A stretch of DNA of 64,000 bases from Methanolobus chelungpuianus (GCF_024500045.1 NZ_JTEO01000006.1:186001-250000), one strand, 5' to 3'; counted from the stretch's first letter, positions 17,134-26,161 are shown. The notes: a model not told the origin generated them from the sequence alone. Made by a program: numbers and translations.

Positions 17134-17880
17134 TCAGAAAGTGCTTCTGGAGACAATGTCCATTATAGTTTCCCTGCAGCTGCCCTCAACAGGTATGACA
17201 GAGTGCTTCGACGCCATCAGCCCGGCAAACTCTGAACAGAAGCCCGAAAGTGGTACCTTGTCGTCAGCCCACCACATCCGCCGGTAGTGGCTCAGGTAAC
17301 CAAAGCCTTTCCTGAACCTGTAATTCTCCCTGACCTTTCCCACGCCGGCAAGACCTTCCGACTCCAGCGGGAGTATCACAATATCGTTCAATTTCATGCC
17401 GATAGTAAAATTGAAAACATCCTCGGACCACACATCGAGTACCGATTCATCAAGCTCAGCCAGTTTTGTAACGATCATTTCCTTGATCTGCTCGCGCCTC
17501 TCGAAGTTATCGAACTTATGCATTGTCTCGTCAAACTGCCTCAGTTCCTGGTTGAAGCTCTTAAGTTTCCTGTTGAGATTATGCATCTTCCTGACCACTT
17601 CAGGGCGTTCGCTCTCCGAGGAAATATCAACACCCTTAGTAGCATCCTCGAACTCCTTCCTGAACCTGTCGTCAAACTCCCTGTACTGTTCGCCAAGATA
17701 GAAATGCTTCTTGTGGTCAACAGGCGTATCCCTCAGCTCCATGAACTCCTGACCGAACTGCTCCAGAAGATGCAGGTTCAGGTCCAGGGAGAGCACACCC
17801 TTCTCAAAACATTCCCTTTCCTGCTGCCCGCAGTACCCTGCACGCACTATCCAAACATTAGCCCTGTATTCGTAAACCAT
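17134..17880 (-). CDS. EVE/Mrr N-terminal-like (PUA-fold) domain split by a helical insert
   Basis: 248 residues. The start NVWIVRAGYCGQQERECFEK followed by GVLSLDLN resembles the first strand of Mrr N-terminal/EVE-type domains (WxVRAGxxG...FxEKGxVAIGW). Residues about 165-220, KLNDIVILPLESEGLAGVGK and YLSHYRRMWWADDKVPLSGF, match the later part (GDxVxLPLKxxxxxxIGxVxxxYxYR...HxRxVxWL). Between them about 115 residues are charged and helical, probably coiled coil (KLKSFNQELRQFDETMHKF). No nuclease domain follows. Such folds read modified bases or RNA in defence and translation proteins, so a modified nucleic-acid sensor is possible. The assignment is by pattern memory. Confidence 0.5.
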   Translation of the reverse strand: MVYEYRANVWIVRAGYCGQQERECFEKGVLSLDLNLHLLEQFGQEFMELRDTPVDHKKHFYLGEQYREFDDRFRKEFEDATKGVDISSESERPEVVRKMHNLNRKLKSFNQELRQFDETMHKFDNFERREQIKEMIVTKLAELDESVLDVWSEDVFNFTIGMKLNDIVILPLESEGLAGVGKVRENYRFRKGFGYLSHYRRMWWADDKVPLSGFCSEFAGLMASKHSVIPVEGSCRETIMDIVSRSTF

Positions 17881-18093
17881 TGTCTCTCGCCACAAGTATC
17901 AGCCGTTAGCTGACAGTCACTTATAGTTGCTTAAATAGATGATAGTTAGATATATCTAATAGAATGTGGTTTGTGATAAGCATAATGCATGAGAGCTTGC
18001 AGGTATTCCGTCCTGCACGAAAACACAAGCACGGCATATTTCTGTAAACGTTCATAACCCTCTATAATTCTCGGTCAAAACAGCGGACATACC

Positions 18094-19284
18094 ATGATGC
18101 CTGATGATTCGTACGATATAATAGTTGTTGGTGCCGGTCCTGCAGGTTCCACGGCAGCCATGTATGCAGCCCGGAGAGGCCATTCGGTGCTCCTGGTGGA
18201 CAAGAAGAAGGATATCGGCACACCCCTGCAGTGCGGCGGCTTCCTGCCCCATTACGAGACCCTGAGAGAGCTGGTCCCGAACGCGGAGCTGCCCTTCACC
18301 CTTGAGGAAATACCTGCATCCTGCATCCACACCACCACTTCCTACCAGCGCTTCATATCTCCCGATGGCTATTCAAAAGGCTTCAACGTCAGGGCCGATG
18401 CCATCGACCGCAGGCGCTTTGATAAATATCTCGCAAGACAGGCGGCAAAGGCAGGCGCACACCTGCTTGTGGGAACCAATGTCACTGAAGTGAGAGGCAC
18501 CGAACTTATGATGGACGGAGCTTTTGGCGATGCCATTGTCAGGGGCAAGGTCATCATCGGAGCAGACGGCCCCAACTCCGTCGTCGCAAAAGCCGCCAAC
18601 ATGCCCAGGAGTGCAGACCCCATGGGCACAGGCACGGCGTTCGAATACGAGGTCAGTGGCGTGGATGTGGACAGGGAAGCCGTTGAAATGTACTTCGGCA
18701 AGGATTACGTGCCCGGAGGCTACGCATGGATCATCTCCCAGGGAGAGGACACGGCCAATATAGGCGTCGGCATCCGCGAGGCAATGTTCGGGGAAGGGAT
18801 GTGTGCAAGGGATTACCTTGACAGGTTCATGCACAAGCATCCCATCGCAAGCAAAAGGCTTGAGGGCGCCTCAGTCCTGTCTATTGTCGCAGGCCTTGTC
18901 CCGGTTGGTGGCGCACCGAAGATGACCGCCACCAGTGACACTGTAATTGCAGGGGATGCTGCAGGACATATCATTGCCACCAATGGGGGAGGCATATCCA
19001 CAGCTATGGTAGGCGGCAAGATAGCCGGCGAAACTGCGGCCGACAGCCTGGAAGGCAGGTGCAGCCTCATCGAGTACGATAAACGCTGGAGGGAGCAGAT
19101 GGGACTTGAGATCAGGACAGCGGTCTATGCCCGCAGGCTCATGGACAAGCTCATGCTCTCGGACAGACTTATGAGCGCAGCCATCAGGGTCATATCACCG
19201 GAACACATGAAAGCCATCCAGTGCGGCCAGCTGCCCGATCCCGTCAAAAAAAGCCTCTTAAAACTTAATATAGGTCTTGAGTGA
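18094..19284 (+). CDS. Geranylgeranyl reductase family protein (archaeal lipid saturation)
   Basis: 396 residues. An FAD-binding Rossmann motif lies at the N-terminus (DIIVVGAGPAGSTAAMYAAR), followed by GTPLQCGGFLP. The GADGPNSVVAK and VIAGDAAGHIIATNGGGIST blocks are those of the GGR family. Members reduce the double bonds of geranylgeranyl chains in archaeal ether lipids (digeranylgeranylglycerophospholipid reductase), or related isoprenoids such as menaquinone-type chains. The normal archaeal length is about 390-410. A second ATG directly follows the first. The next gene starts right at its stop codon, so the two are co-transcribed. Confidence 0.88.
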   Translation: MMPDDSYDIIVVGAGPAGSTAAMYAARRGHSVLLVDKKKDIGTPLQCGGFLPHYETLRELVPNAELPFTLEEIPASCIHTTTSYQRFISPDGYSKGFNVRADAIDRRRFDKYLARQAAKAGAHLLVGTNVTEVRGTELMMDGAFGDAIVRGKVIIGADGPNSVVAKAANMPRSADPMGTGTAFEYEVSGVDVDREAVEMYFGKDYVPGGYAWIISQGEDTANIGVGIREAMFGEGMCARDYLDRFMHKHPIASKRLEGASVLSIVAGLVPVGGAPKMTATSDTVIAGDAAGHIIATNGGGISTAMVGGKIAGETAADSLEGRCSLIEYDKRWREQMGLEIRTAVYARRLMDKLMLSDRLMSAAIRVISPEHMKAIQCGQLPDPVKKSLLKLNIGLE

Positions 19285-19286
19285 AT

Positions 19287-19658
19287 ATGCATATATTTGT
19301 CTACGGTTCATTGAAGAAAGGATTCTCAAAACATGGACTGATGGAAGGCTCAGAACTCATCTGCAGGACCCGCACCCGGGAATGTTTTGCCATGATCGAC
19401 CTGCATCACTTCCCCGGTGTTCTCAGGGACCGGCAGGTTTCCCCTATATACGGCGAGGTCTATGATATCAGCAGCGAACTGCTGGGAAAGCTGGATGACT
19501 ACGAGGGTGATTGGTACTACAGGGAGCACGTGGAACTTGAATCCGGCCTTACGGCCTGGATGTATTTCCTCAGGGAAGCCCCATGCAGCGTGGAAAAGTG
19601 CGGTACTGTAACTGAAGGTATCTGGAAAGAAAAGCCTGTGGAGAATAAAAATGCCTGA
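19287..19658 (+). CDS. Gamma-glutamylcyclotransferase (AIG2-like) family protein
   Basis: About 123 residues with the family opening HIFVYGSLKKGFSKHGLM, the core PGVLRDRQVSPIYGEVYDIS, and LLGKLDDYEGDWYYREHVEL with the catalytic-type Glu. Such small enzymes cleave gamma-glutamyl amines or peptides to 5-oxoproline; the substrate in methanogens is not known. ATG 19287 is preferred; an in-frame GTG at 19281 overlaps the stop of the upstream reductase gene. Its 3' end overlaps the start of the radical SAM gene by 8 bp. Confidence 0.75.
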   Translation: MHIFVYGSLKKGFSKHGLMEGSELICRTRTRECFAMIDLHHFPGVLRDRQVSPIYGEVYDISSELLGKLDDYEGDWYYREHVELESGLTAWMYFLREAPCSVEKCGTVTEGIWKEKPVENKNA

Positions 19659-20286
19659 TAGCAGCAAAGTTGACAGTAATAACTCACAAAACCGGTTCAC
19701 CGGGGGGACCATCGGCTATGAATCCCACGGGAACCTCTACCTTAATATTACAAACAGATGCACCGCAAAGTGCAGCTTCTGTATCCGTGATCTGTGTGAC
19801 GGCGTTTACGGTTATAATCTGTGGCTTACGGCAGAGCCCAGCTATGAGGAAATCATAAACGAACTTGAGAATACAGATCTCAGGCGATATAAGGAAATAG
19901 TGTTCACCGGTTTCGGGGAGCCAACATGCAGGCTTGATACGGTCCTCGGGATAACCCGCTGGTTGAGCGAAAGAGGCAAGCGGGTGCGCCTTGACACCAA
20001 CGGCCATGCCAAGCTCATGTATCCCGGACGGGACGTCGTAGCAGAACTCAAAGCTGCGGGCATGGAGTCAGTCTCCGTAAGTCTCAATGCGGAATCCGGG
20101 GAAAAATATAACCAGCTCTGTCACCCGGCTTTCAGCGATGCATATGATTCCGTCCTGGAATTCACGAAAGAAGCCGTAAAAGCTGGCCTGAGGACGCAGA
20201 TGACCGTTGTGGGCATGCCCCAGATAGATATCGATAAATGTGAAAGGATAGCGTATCGCCTTGGGGCCAGTTTCCGGGTCAGGTGA
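19651..20286 (+). CDS. Radical SAM protein of the TatD-linked type
   Basis: 211 residues. NITNRCTAKCSFCIRDLCDG near residues 32-51 contains the CxxxCxxC cluster motif for the SAM-cleaving 4Fe-4S centre. The motifs FTGFGEPTCRLD and RLDTNGHAKL follow as in the TatD-family-associated radical SAM group. The substrate is unknown. The protein ends FRVR, a little earlier than the group norm as I remember it, at a palindrome that carries both its stop codon and that of the convergent engB. It overlaps the cyclotransferase gene by 8 bp. Confidence 0.8.
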   Translation: MPDSSKVDSNNSQNRFTGGTIGYESHGNLYLNITNRCTAKCSFCIRDLCDGVYGYNLWLTAEPSYEEIINELENTDLRRYKEIVFTGFGEPTCRLDTVLGITRWLSERGKRVRLDTNGHAKLMYPGRDVVAELKAAGMESVSVSLNAESGEKYNQLCHPAFSDAYDSVLEFTKEAVKAGLRTQMTVVGMPQIDIDKCERIAYRLGASFRVR

Positions 20287-20291
20287 GCTCA
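20284..20291. other. Palindrome formed by two convergent stop codons
   Basis: TGAGCTCA contains the TGA of the radical SAM gene on the plus strand and the TGA of engB on the minus strand, with only two bases between them. There is no room for a separate terminator, so the two transcripts must overlap at their 3' ends. Confidence 0.8.
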
Positions 20292-20915
20292 GAAATACCT
20301 GAACAGGTCGTCCCTTTTCTCGGCATGCAGGCGCTGCCGGATAATTGAGTTGAGGGGCTTGATCTTACCCTGTTTTGCGCTTATGGGCGCAATGGAATCT
20401 ATCCACTGTCTCCAGGGAGGCAGCATCCCTAGCTTGTCCGCGATGCCGTCGAGGATATCGTTCTGCTCCTCTTCCTTCAGCTTGTCCATTTTGTTGACAG
20501 CCACAACCGTGTCGATGCCGAGCTCCCTCAGGAAGTCATACATCTCCAGGTCTATGGGTATCTCGTTCCTTGACTCCCAGCGGTCCACAACCTCCACGAA
20601 CACGGGGCCGTCGACAACCATTACAGCAAGCCTGATACGCTCAGTGCCTCTCTCTATGTAGCGCACGATCTGGTCCTTCACAATGTCCTGCTTGCGCTCC
20701 TTTACGCCGCTCATGAACCCGAAACCGGGCATATCGGTAATTAGGAGGTCTGAGAAACGTATCTGCGTGGGTTTCAGTGTGACGCCGGGGCGCTTGCCCA
20801 CCCTCACCTTCTGTCCGGTGAGCTCCCGTATAAGGGAAGATTTGCCCACATTGGACCTGCCCACGAACACTATCTCAAAATTCACTCCTTCAGTAATATC
20901 GTCATTATCAGCCAT
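20289..20915 (-). CDS. engB: Probable GTP-binding protein EngB
   Basis: 208 residues with G1 VGRSNVGKSSLIREL (about 17-31), G2 PGVTLKPTQIRF, G3 DMPGFGFM and G4 AVNKMDKL. This is the circular-order-normal TrmE-Era-EngA-EngB-Septin class. EngB proteins take part in ribosome assembly and division in bacteria; archaeal members are conserved but less studied. The start codon overlaps the end of the DHH phosphoesterase gene (ATGGCTGA), so translation is coupled. Confidence 0.9.
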   Translation of the reverse strand: MADNDDITEGVNFEIVFVGRSNVGKSSLIRELTGQKVRVGKRPGVTLKPTQIRFSDLLITDMPGFGFMSGVKERKQDIVKDQIVRYIERGTERIRLAVMVVDGPVFVEVVDRWESRNEIPIDLEMYDFLRELGIDTVVAVNKMDKLKEEEQNDILDGIADKLGMLPPWRQWIDSIAPISAKQGKIKPLNSIIRQRLHAEKRDDLFRYF

Positions 20916-21951
20916 TATAACTCACACTTAAGACCTTCCCTTTTTCAGCACCTATTGCAGCATCGAGATCCTGCAGGAAATCCACAAAGGATGCAGCCGG
21001 GATCCTTGCTCCGGCAGCCGAAGCATGTCCCCCGCCTGTGCCCCCATGCTTCAGGGCCACAGTCCGCAGCAGCCTGTTCAGGTCTATATCCGCCCGGGAT
21101 CTGAGGCTCATATCATATACATCCTTATGCTCGCGGTACTCGGCAGCAATGCCCACTCCGCGCATACCATAGGATGCTGCGTAAATAGCAGATTTGGACA
21201 TATAGCCTTTCGGGTCGATCACATAGGCCAGGTTCTGGAGGGATGTGACATCCTTTTTGATCCTCAGCCTGAGGGCTTCCTCAGCCCTTGCACCCTCCCT
21301 TGCGATCTCTGGAACGGAAGGGATCTCCGTGGGAATGGTATCCCGTGAAAGAGGAAGGAGCAGCTTCCTCTTGAACTCATAATTGCGGCCCATGTGAATA
21401 AGGGCCTGGATCAGGGTGCCTGCCTGGAAGAAAAGGCTCCTCTTGTCCCAGTCCTGCAGCCACTCTTTAATGGAAGGGGTATTGTCGTAGTAGTCCCCTA
21501 TAGCCCCGTAGATAGCCACCCTGCGCATGTCACTGTTCAGCCGGTCCTCAAGCACCTTGTATGTCAGTTCGGAAGCGCACATGCTCAGGTCATTATGGAG
21601 CCAGTCCACGTCCCAGCATTTATCAGGCAGGGGATGATGATCAATGTATATGATGTTCGTATTACGGGAAAGTTCCTCAAGCCGATTGAACAGTGCTGTG
21701 CACGACCTTGCATCAATGGCGATATCACAAATGATGACATCCCTGAAACCTTCAGCCATTCTCAGGTCGTCAAGCACACCTACTGGCGAAGTAAAATAAA
21801 CTTCAGCCTCAGGGTAAGCACTTTTGGCAATAGCTCCTGAACAGACGCCGTCAGAATCGCCATGCGTCAAAATGAGGGACCTGTCAGTTCTACTGTTGGA
21901 GGAAGACCTATACTTTGGCCTGCCCCTTATCTTTGTTTCTGATCTGTTCAT
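20908..21951 (-). CDS. DHH-family phosphoesterase (RecJ-like)
   Basis: 347 residues. A basic N-terminus of about 25 residues precedes the DHH catalytic motifs: LTHGDSDGVCSGA (I), VIICDIAIDARS (II), YIDHHPLP (III) and AIGDYYDNT (IV). The DHHA1 motif GGTGGGHASAAGARIP is near residue 300. These ligands bind two metal ions for hydrolysis of nucleic acid or nucleotide phosphoesters. Archaeal relatives include the RecJ-like GAN exonucleases and nanoRNases; which applies is not evident. Overlap with engB indicates an operon. Confidence 0.87.
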   Translation of the reverse strand: MNRSETKIRGRPKYRSSSNSRTDRSLILTHGDSDGVCSGAIAKSAYPEAEVYFTSPVGVLDDLRMAEGFRDVIICDIAIDARSCTALFNRLEELSRNTNIIYIDHHPLPDKCWDVDWLHNDLSMCASELTYKVLEDRLNSDMRRVAIYGAIGDYYDNTPSIKEWLQDWDKRSLFFQAGTLIQALIHMGRNYEFKRKLLLPLSRDTIPTEIPSVPEIAREGARAEEALRLRIKKDVTSLQNLAYVIDPKGYMSKSAIYAASYGMRGVGIAAEYREHKDVYDMSLRSRADIDLNRLLRTVALKHGGTGGGHASAAGARIPAASFVDFLQDLDAAIGAEKGKVLSVSYNG

Positions 21952-21982
21952 CTGTATTAAAAGGAAAGCACTATCAACTATT

Positions 21983-23248
21983 TTACTTTTGCCTAAGACC
22001 GGATATTAATTGCCTTACAGCATCTATCAGGTCATAGAATATCCGGAACATCCCGTGATCTTCCTTCAGAGGCTCCGGCTGTTCTGCACTCTCGCCGGCG
22101 CTTGTATACTCCGGGTAGCCCGTATCATAATAGTCTGCCGGTCTGTCCTGTTCGCCATATTCCCGGACATAAAGCATATAGCGCCTTGAGTAAACTACAT
22201 CCTCGTAATCCCTGGGGTCCTTAAAGCTTGCTTTTGCTGATGGCATTACAATATTGCCTGCCTTTCCCATCCTTAGGGAATACTCCAGGGTGATATTTTC
22301 CGAAGGATACAGTATCCTGCTGCTGCCGGTAGTGCCCTCCATCAATACGGCACCCTGGGGAAGCTCATCGGAAACTGACACATAGGCAGCCCTGTCCCCC
22401 TCATTTACAGCCGTTACCCGCATCCGGATAATATCATTAACCTGCACGCTTTCCGCAGAGTGGGCCTTCGTAAGATTGATATGCGGACCATGTACAACGA
22501 ACTGCGTATCGTTCAGGACTTTGCTGTAAACCCGCCCGTCCATCCGGACCAGCACCTGCGTACCGGTAAAATTGTAAGTGCCGGGCCTTAGTGCCTTCAG
22601 GGAATACTGGAAAGACTTCTGTCCCTCCGGAGCAAGGGTGCAATTCCATTCCATATCCACATCAGGATCAAATATGAGGCCATCGGGTATTGTCTGGACA
22701 ACTTGTATCGACGTCGGAACAAACCTGAGATTCCTCACCTTGATCTCAAAGTGGCCCCGCTCACCCATGTAGACCTCTTTTGCCCTGTTCTCCTCCACTG
22801 AGATTGTCGCATCTATCTTCTCTATCACGACCTCCCGGGACGCGGTCACATTCGCAAGATAGACACTGATATTTGTATAAGGCACGGGGATGTTGCTGCC
22901 TGTGACGACGCTCAGAACAGTGACATTCAGCCTGTCCCCGAATATCTGATTATCCGGGATGTCTGAATTATTCCTGGCAAGGATAGTCTGCCATGTCTCG
23001 GAGCGGTTGCTCTTCACAGTAAGCATTACATAATCACTGTCAGTGTCAAAGGCTTTGGATGGTGAGAAGTCAGCGGCCTTTATCAGATAGCCGCTGGTAT
23101 TCACCTCCTGCCCCCAATAAAGGGTGTAGTTGCCTGCGTCGAGCCACTCAAGGCCATCCTCATCGGTGAATGAACCGGCACTCGCAAGGCCGGACAGGCA
23201 CAGCAGGGATACCAGCAAGCAAGCAACTCTGAGATATACCGGGTTCAT
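21983..23248 (-). CDS. Secreted BatD/DUF11-like protein, last gene of the KaiC operon
   Basis: 421 residues. The signal peptide LRVACLLVSLLCLSGLASA is followed by a domain (DGLEWLDAGNYTLYWGQEV and YLIKAADFSPSK) that is homologous to the N-terminus of the preceding gene's product. Residues about 170-360 form two or three immunoglobulin-like DUF11/NEW3-type domains. Unlike its neighbour it has no PGF-CTERM or obvious terminal membrane helix; it ends in an amphipathic FRIFYDLIDAVRQLISGLR, so it may sit at the membrane face or bind the neighbour. The ATG lies 5 bp after the upstream stop codon and has no separate RBS, so translation is coupled. Confidence 0.7.
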   Translation of the reverse strand: MNPVYLRVACLLVSLLCLSGLASAGSFTDEDGLEWLDAGNYTLYWGQEVNTSGYLIKAADFSPSKAFDTDSDYVMLTVKSNRSETWQTILARNNSDIPDNQIFGDRLNVTVLSVVTGSNIPVPYTNISVYLANVTASREVVIEKIDATISVEENRAKEVYMGERGHFEIKVRNLRFVPTSIQVVQTIPDGLIFDPDVDMEWNCTLAPEGQKSFQYSLKALRPGTYNFTGTQVLVRMDGRVYSKVLNDTQFVVHGPHINLTKAHSAESVQVNDIIRMRVTAVNEGDRAAYVSVSDELPQGAVLMEGTTGSSRILYPSENITLEYSLRMGKAGNIVMPSAKASFKDPRDYEDVVYSRRYMLYVREYGEQDRPADYYDTGYPEYTSAGESAEQPEPLKEDHGMFRIFYDLIDAVRQLISGLRQK

Positions 23249-23253
23249 AACAA

Positions 23254-24852
23254 TTACTGCTTTTCCCTGCGCCTGATCACTGCAAAGGCACATCCCAGAA
23301 CGAATATCATAAGGGATGCTTCAAATCCCGGCTGCACCCTCTCATCCGAGGGATCGGTGCTGTCAGTGGAAGGAGTGCTGCCTGATGTACCGCCGGAAGT
23401 GTCCGTCTTCGGATCATCTGCAAGCGAGGCAGAACCCTGCGCCTGCGGATCAACAACCGAGAGTACAGGCATATTTGATATCCTTTCGCCTTTGAACCCT
23501 TCCATATCAATGAACGTTGCAGCCGTTGCCGGGAGTTTTATCTCTCCTGCTTCCTTTGTCCTGATGACATAGGAATAGGTGGAGGACTTACCTCCTTTAA
23601 GCACTTCCTTGAATTCCAGGTTACCGCTTACGAAAGATACACTTGAAGGCAGGGTCTCTGACGTGATCACACTGGCATCCCTGTTACCCTGATTCTCAAC
23701 CTTTACAGTGACAGTCGCTTCCTTACCCGGATTTACGGAAGAAGGGCTTATTGTCTTGGTAAGCACTATATTGGGCCCGTTCACTGTGACCTCGGAGGTT
23801 ATTGATTTGAATGTGCGCACTTTGCCGTCAGGAGCCGTGAATGTCGCAATCGTTGCAGGAGGTGTGTTCTTGCCTGTTTTTACAGGTTTCATCGTATATT
23901 TGAGCAGGTCCGATTTTGTCTCACCCGGTGCAAGGGAAACTGTGGTCTCCAGATTGGCATTGTCCTGCAGCTCAAAGTATTGATTAAGGGTGTCTGTAAC
24001 AGTTGCAGAACTTACACTGTAGAGGCCTTTGTTGTAGACGCTCACCGTTACATAAACAGACCTATCCATGTATATTTCCTTTGGAATGCTCTTGGTGATG
24101 ATGAGTTCGACAACAGGCTCTATGGTGAGTGTCTTCTTTCCTTCGTTGGTGTGGATCTGGTTGTTGATATCCCTGGAGCTTGTTGTGACTTTGAAGTCGA
24201 CCTTTGTCTGGTCCCAGTATTCAGATACCTTGAACTTGACAACTATAGGCTCAAGAACATCATCTTCCTTCACGTCTGTATAGCTGTACTTCAGTTTTCC
24301 TGAAGTCTGCTCCATTCCGCACGGGTCAATCTCAACATCCATATTGAAGGCTTTGGCATCCCCTTCGTTCTTGATCTTGATAGTTGCCGTAACAATAGAT
24401 GAACCCGTCAGCCTCGGATCATATGTAGCCGGATCTTTATCGGTGGTGATCTCGATCTTCATCTTGGGATAGGCTCTCTTATACACTTTGATGGCAGCCT
24501 TGGGGTCCTTCATGTTGCCGGTCCACGGATCGATATTAAGGGTTACCGAATCGACAACCACTTTTACGTCGTTACCGTTTTCCGTATCACGATATGTCAG
24601 GCTTTCCCCCACTCTCACAGGAGAAATAGCTTTTACCTGATTGTTGCTGGTTATGCTGATACTGACAAAGCCGTCAGTATTGAAGTCCTCGGCTTTGATG
24701 ACATAAGTGTCCATGGCAAGGGTAGCTCCCCAGCCAAGGGTACCGCTCTTGGTCGCACTGTCCGCCCATTCAATATCATCAGCGGTATAGGCTAATGCAG
24801 GCAGGCAGAGAAGCATCAATGAAAATAAAAAGATAAGGGATTTTCGGAACAT
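23254..24852 (-). CDS. PGF-CTERM surface protein with Ig-like (DUF11) domains
   Basis: 532 residues. The signal peptide (SLIFLFSLMLLCLPALA) precedes an N-terminal domain (DIEWADSATKSGTLGWGATL, YVIKAEDF) shared with the next gene. Three to four beta-sandwich repeats follow, with NKGLYSVSSATVTDTL and NQGNRDASVITSETLP as recurring DUF11 phrases. A Ser/Thr/Gly/Asp-rich linker leads to QPGFEASLMIFVLGCAFAVI and basic RRREKQ, which is a PGF-CTERM signal. Archaeosortase A processes such tails and attaches the protein to membrane lipid. RBS GAGGATGAG lies before the ATG. It is the third gene of the KaiC operon. Confidence 0.8.
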   Translation of the reverse strand: MFRKSLIFLFSLMLLCLPALAYTADDIEWADSATKSGTLGWGATLAMDTYVIKAEDFNTDGFVSISITSNNQVKAISPVRVGESLTYRDTENGNDVKVVVDSVTLNIDPWTGNMKDPKAAIKVYKRAYPKMKIEITTDKDPATYDPRLTGSSIVTATIKIKNEGDAKAFNMDVEIDPCGMEQTSGKLKYSYTDVKEDDVLEPIVVKFKVSEYWDQTKVDFKVTTSSRDINNQIHTNEGKKTLTIEPVVELIITKSIPKEIYMDRSVYVTVSVYNKGLYSVSSATVTDTLNQYFELQDNANLETTVSLAPGETKSDLLKYTMKPVKTGKNTPPATIATFTAPDGKVRTFKSITSEVTVNGPNIVLTKTISPSSVNPGKEATVTVKVENQGNRDASVITSETLPSSVSFVSGNLEFKEVLKGGKSSTYSYVIRTKEAGEIKLPATAATFIDMEGFKGERISNMPVLSVVDPQAQGSASLADDPKTDTSGGTSGSTPSTDSTDPSDERVQPGFEASLMIFVLGCAFAVIRRREKQ

Positions 24853-24904
24853 TGCTCATCCTCATGCGTTAGTAGTAAAAATTAAGAAGATATCATTTTT
24901 AGGA

Positions 24905-25405
24905 CTATTCTTTCGGTATCAGTGACTTGAAGCCCTTGAGCTGGGAAGGCCTGTCAATTACAGTGGTCCTGGAAGTGGAGGTCGGGAGATCTGTAAGCGC
25001 AGGCTGCTGTATAAGTCCTGCAGTATTATCGTCCGCTTTACGCTGGCTTTTGTAGCCCGCTTCAATGGTGTGCTTTACGCTTAGCTCCACAGGATCTGAG
25101 AAAAGGTTCGCTCTCTCTGCTTGCTTTTCCGAGCTCCTTTTGGACATGTCGACCTTGAGATCCCGCTCCCTGGCCCTGGAGCCATATTCCTTGCCGTCCC
25201 TGTAGTTCTGCATTACAAGTTTCCCAAGACCGGACTCCCTTGCAAGGTCTTCCAGCATCGAGTATTGCTCGCTGACCCAGCCGAGCTCGGAATGCTTATG
25301 GTATCCTACTTCAAAACCGAGTTTATAGGCACTTTTGACAAGCTCGTCGACCTCAGACCTTGTGAGCTGCGCTTGCTCCTCTTTCTTTTTGAAAAACCTG
25401 ACCAT
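24905..25405 (-). CDS. Hydrophilic protein of the KaiC operon, family not recognised
   Basis: 166 residues, strongly charged, with no signal peptide or membrane segment. The N-terminal part (FFKKKEEQAQLTRSEVDELV, FEVGYHKHSELGWVSEQYSM) looks helical, and the C-terminal 50 residues appear disordered (rich in Ser, Thr, Pro). It begins 12 bp after the stop of the KaiC-like ATPase gene and ends 52 bp before the PGF-CTERM gene, all on one strand. A role as an adaptor between the cytoplasmic ATPase and the membrane is possible but is only an inference from position. Confidence 0.65.
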   Translation of the reverse strand: MVRFFKKKEEQAQLTRSEVDELVKSAYKLGFEVGYHKHSELGWVSEQYSMLEDLARESGLGKLVMQNYRDGKEYGSRARERDLKVDMSKRSSEKQAERANLFSDPVELSVKHTIEAGYKSQRKADDNTAGLIQQPALTDLPTSTSRTTVIDRPSQLKGFKSLIPKE

Positions 25406-25417
25406 AGCCTCACATCC

Positions 25418-26161
25418 TCATTCAAGCATTCCCAGGACACACAGGCCCCTTTCATTAAAACCCACGCTGCGCAGGTTACAGTCGTGCTTCGTCCCTCTCA
25501 TCTTGATGATCTGGATAGCGCGCGTCATTGTCTTATCATAGAGGAAATTGTGCAGGAATATGACCCCATGTGATGCGAACTGTTCTGTGGAATATGCCGT
25601 GGGGTCCGTCATCTCGGATATAAGTATCGTGGTGCAGCCCAGCTTCTTCAGGTTGCGTATGAACCTGCTCATCTCCTTTTCCTGGAGGGACATGTCCTTT
25701 GATGTGAAACGTATGGCTGAGACCGAATCTATCACCAGTCTCTTTACACCGTACTCAGCAACATATGATGCAATTTCCTTATACACCGTTGCTGGGGAAG
25801 GTGCCCCGTGGTCTGCCGGAGAGTTGATCATATCATGGTCATTAAGACCGCTTTCATGCAGCTCATCAATAAAACCATAGTCCATCCTTGGCCCAAGGTC
25901 CGCAAACAGGAGCTTATGCATCTTGATGAGGGTTATAACGTTCATGGAGTAATTGGACATATCATCGATGATGTTCTGCGGGCTCTCAACGAGGCTTACA
26001 TAAAGACCTACTTCCCCAAGCGCCGCCCCCTGTGCAAGGTACTGGACGCAAAATGTGGTTTTGCCGCTTCCGGGAGGACCACTTAGAAGATAAACACGTT
26101 CCGATAGTAGTCCTCCTTGCAGGATCTCGTCAAGACCATCAATTCCAGTTCTAATTCTCAT
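25418..26161 (-). CDS. KaiC-like RecA-superfamily ATPase
   Basis: 247 residues, one KaiC domain. The opening RTGIDGLDEILQGGLLSERV leads to Walker A GPPGSGKTTF near residues 29-38. Walker B is RLVIDSVSAIRF near 145, and SLQEKEMSRFIRNLKKLGCT follows. Catalytic glutamates characteristic of KaiC-type proteins appear in YVSLVESPQ. Single-domain archaeal KaiC proteins act in signal transduction and motility (compare FlaH), but this one has no nearby archaellum genes. It heads a four-gene operon with an unknown hydrophilic protein and two secreted proteins. The upstream region is A+T-rich and shared with divergent nif3. Confidence 0.85.
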   Translation of the reverse strand: MRIRTGIDGLDEILQGGLLSERVYLLSGPPGSGKTTFCVQYLAQGAALGEVGLYVSLVESPQNIIDDMSNYSMNVITLIKMHKLLFADLGPRMDYGFIDELHESGLNDHDMINSPADHGAPSPATVYKEIASYVAEYGVKRLVIDSVSAIRFTSKDMSLQEKEMSRFIRNLKKLGCTTILISEMTDPTAYSTEQFASHGVIFLHNFLYDKTMTRAIQIIKMRGTKHDCNLRSVGFNERGLCVLGMLE

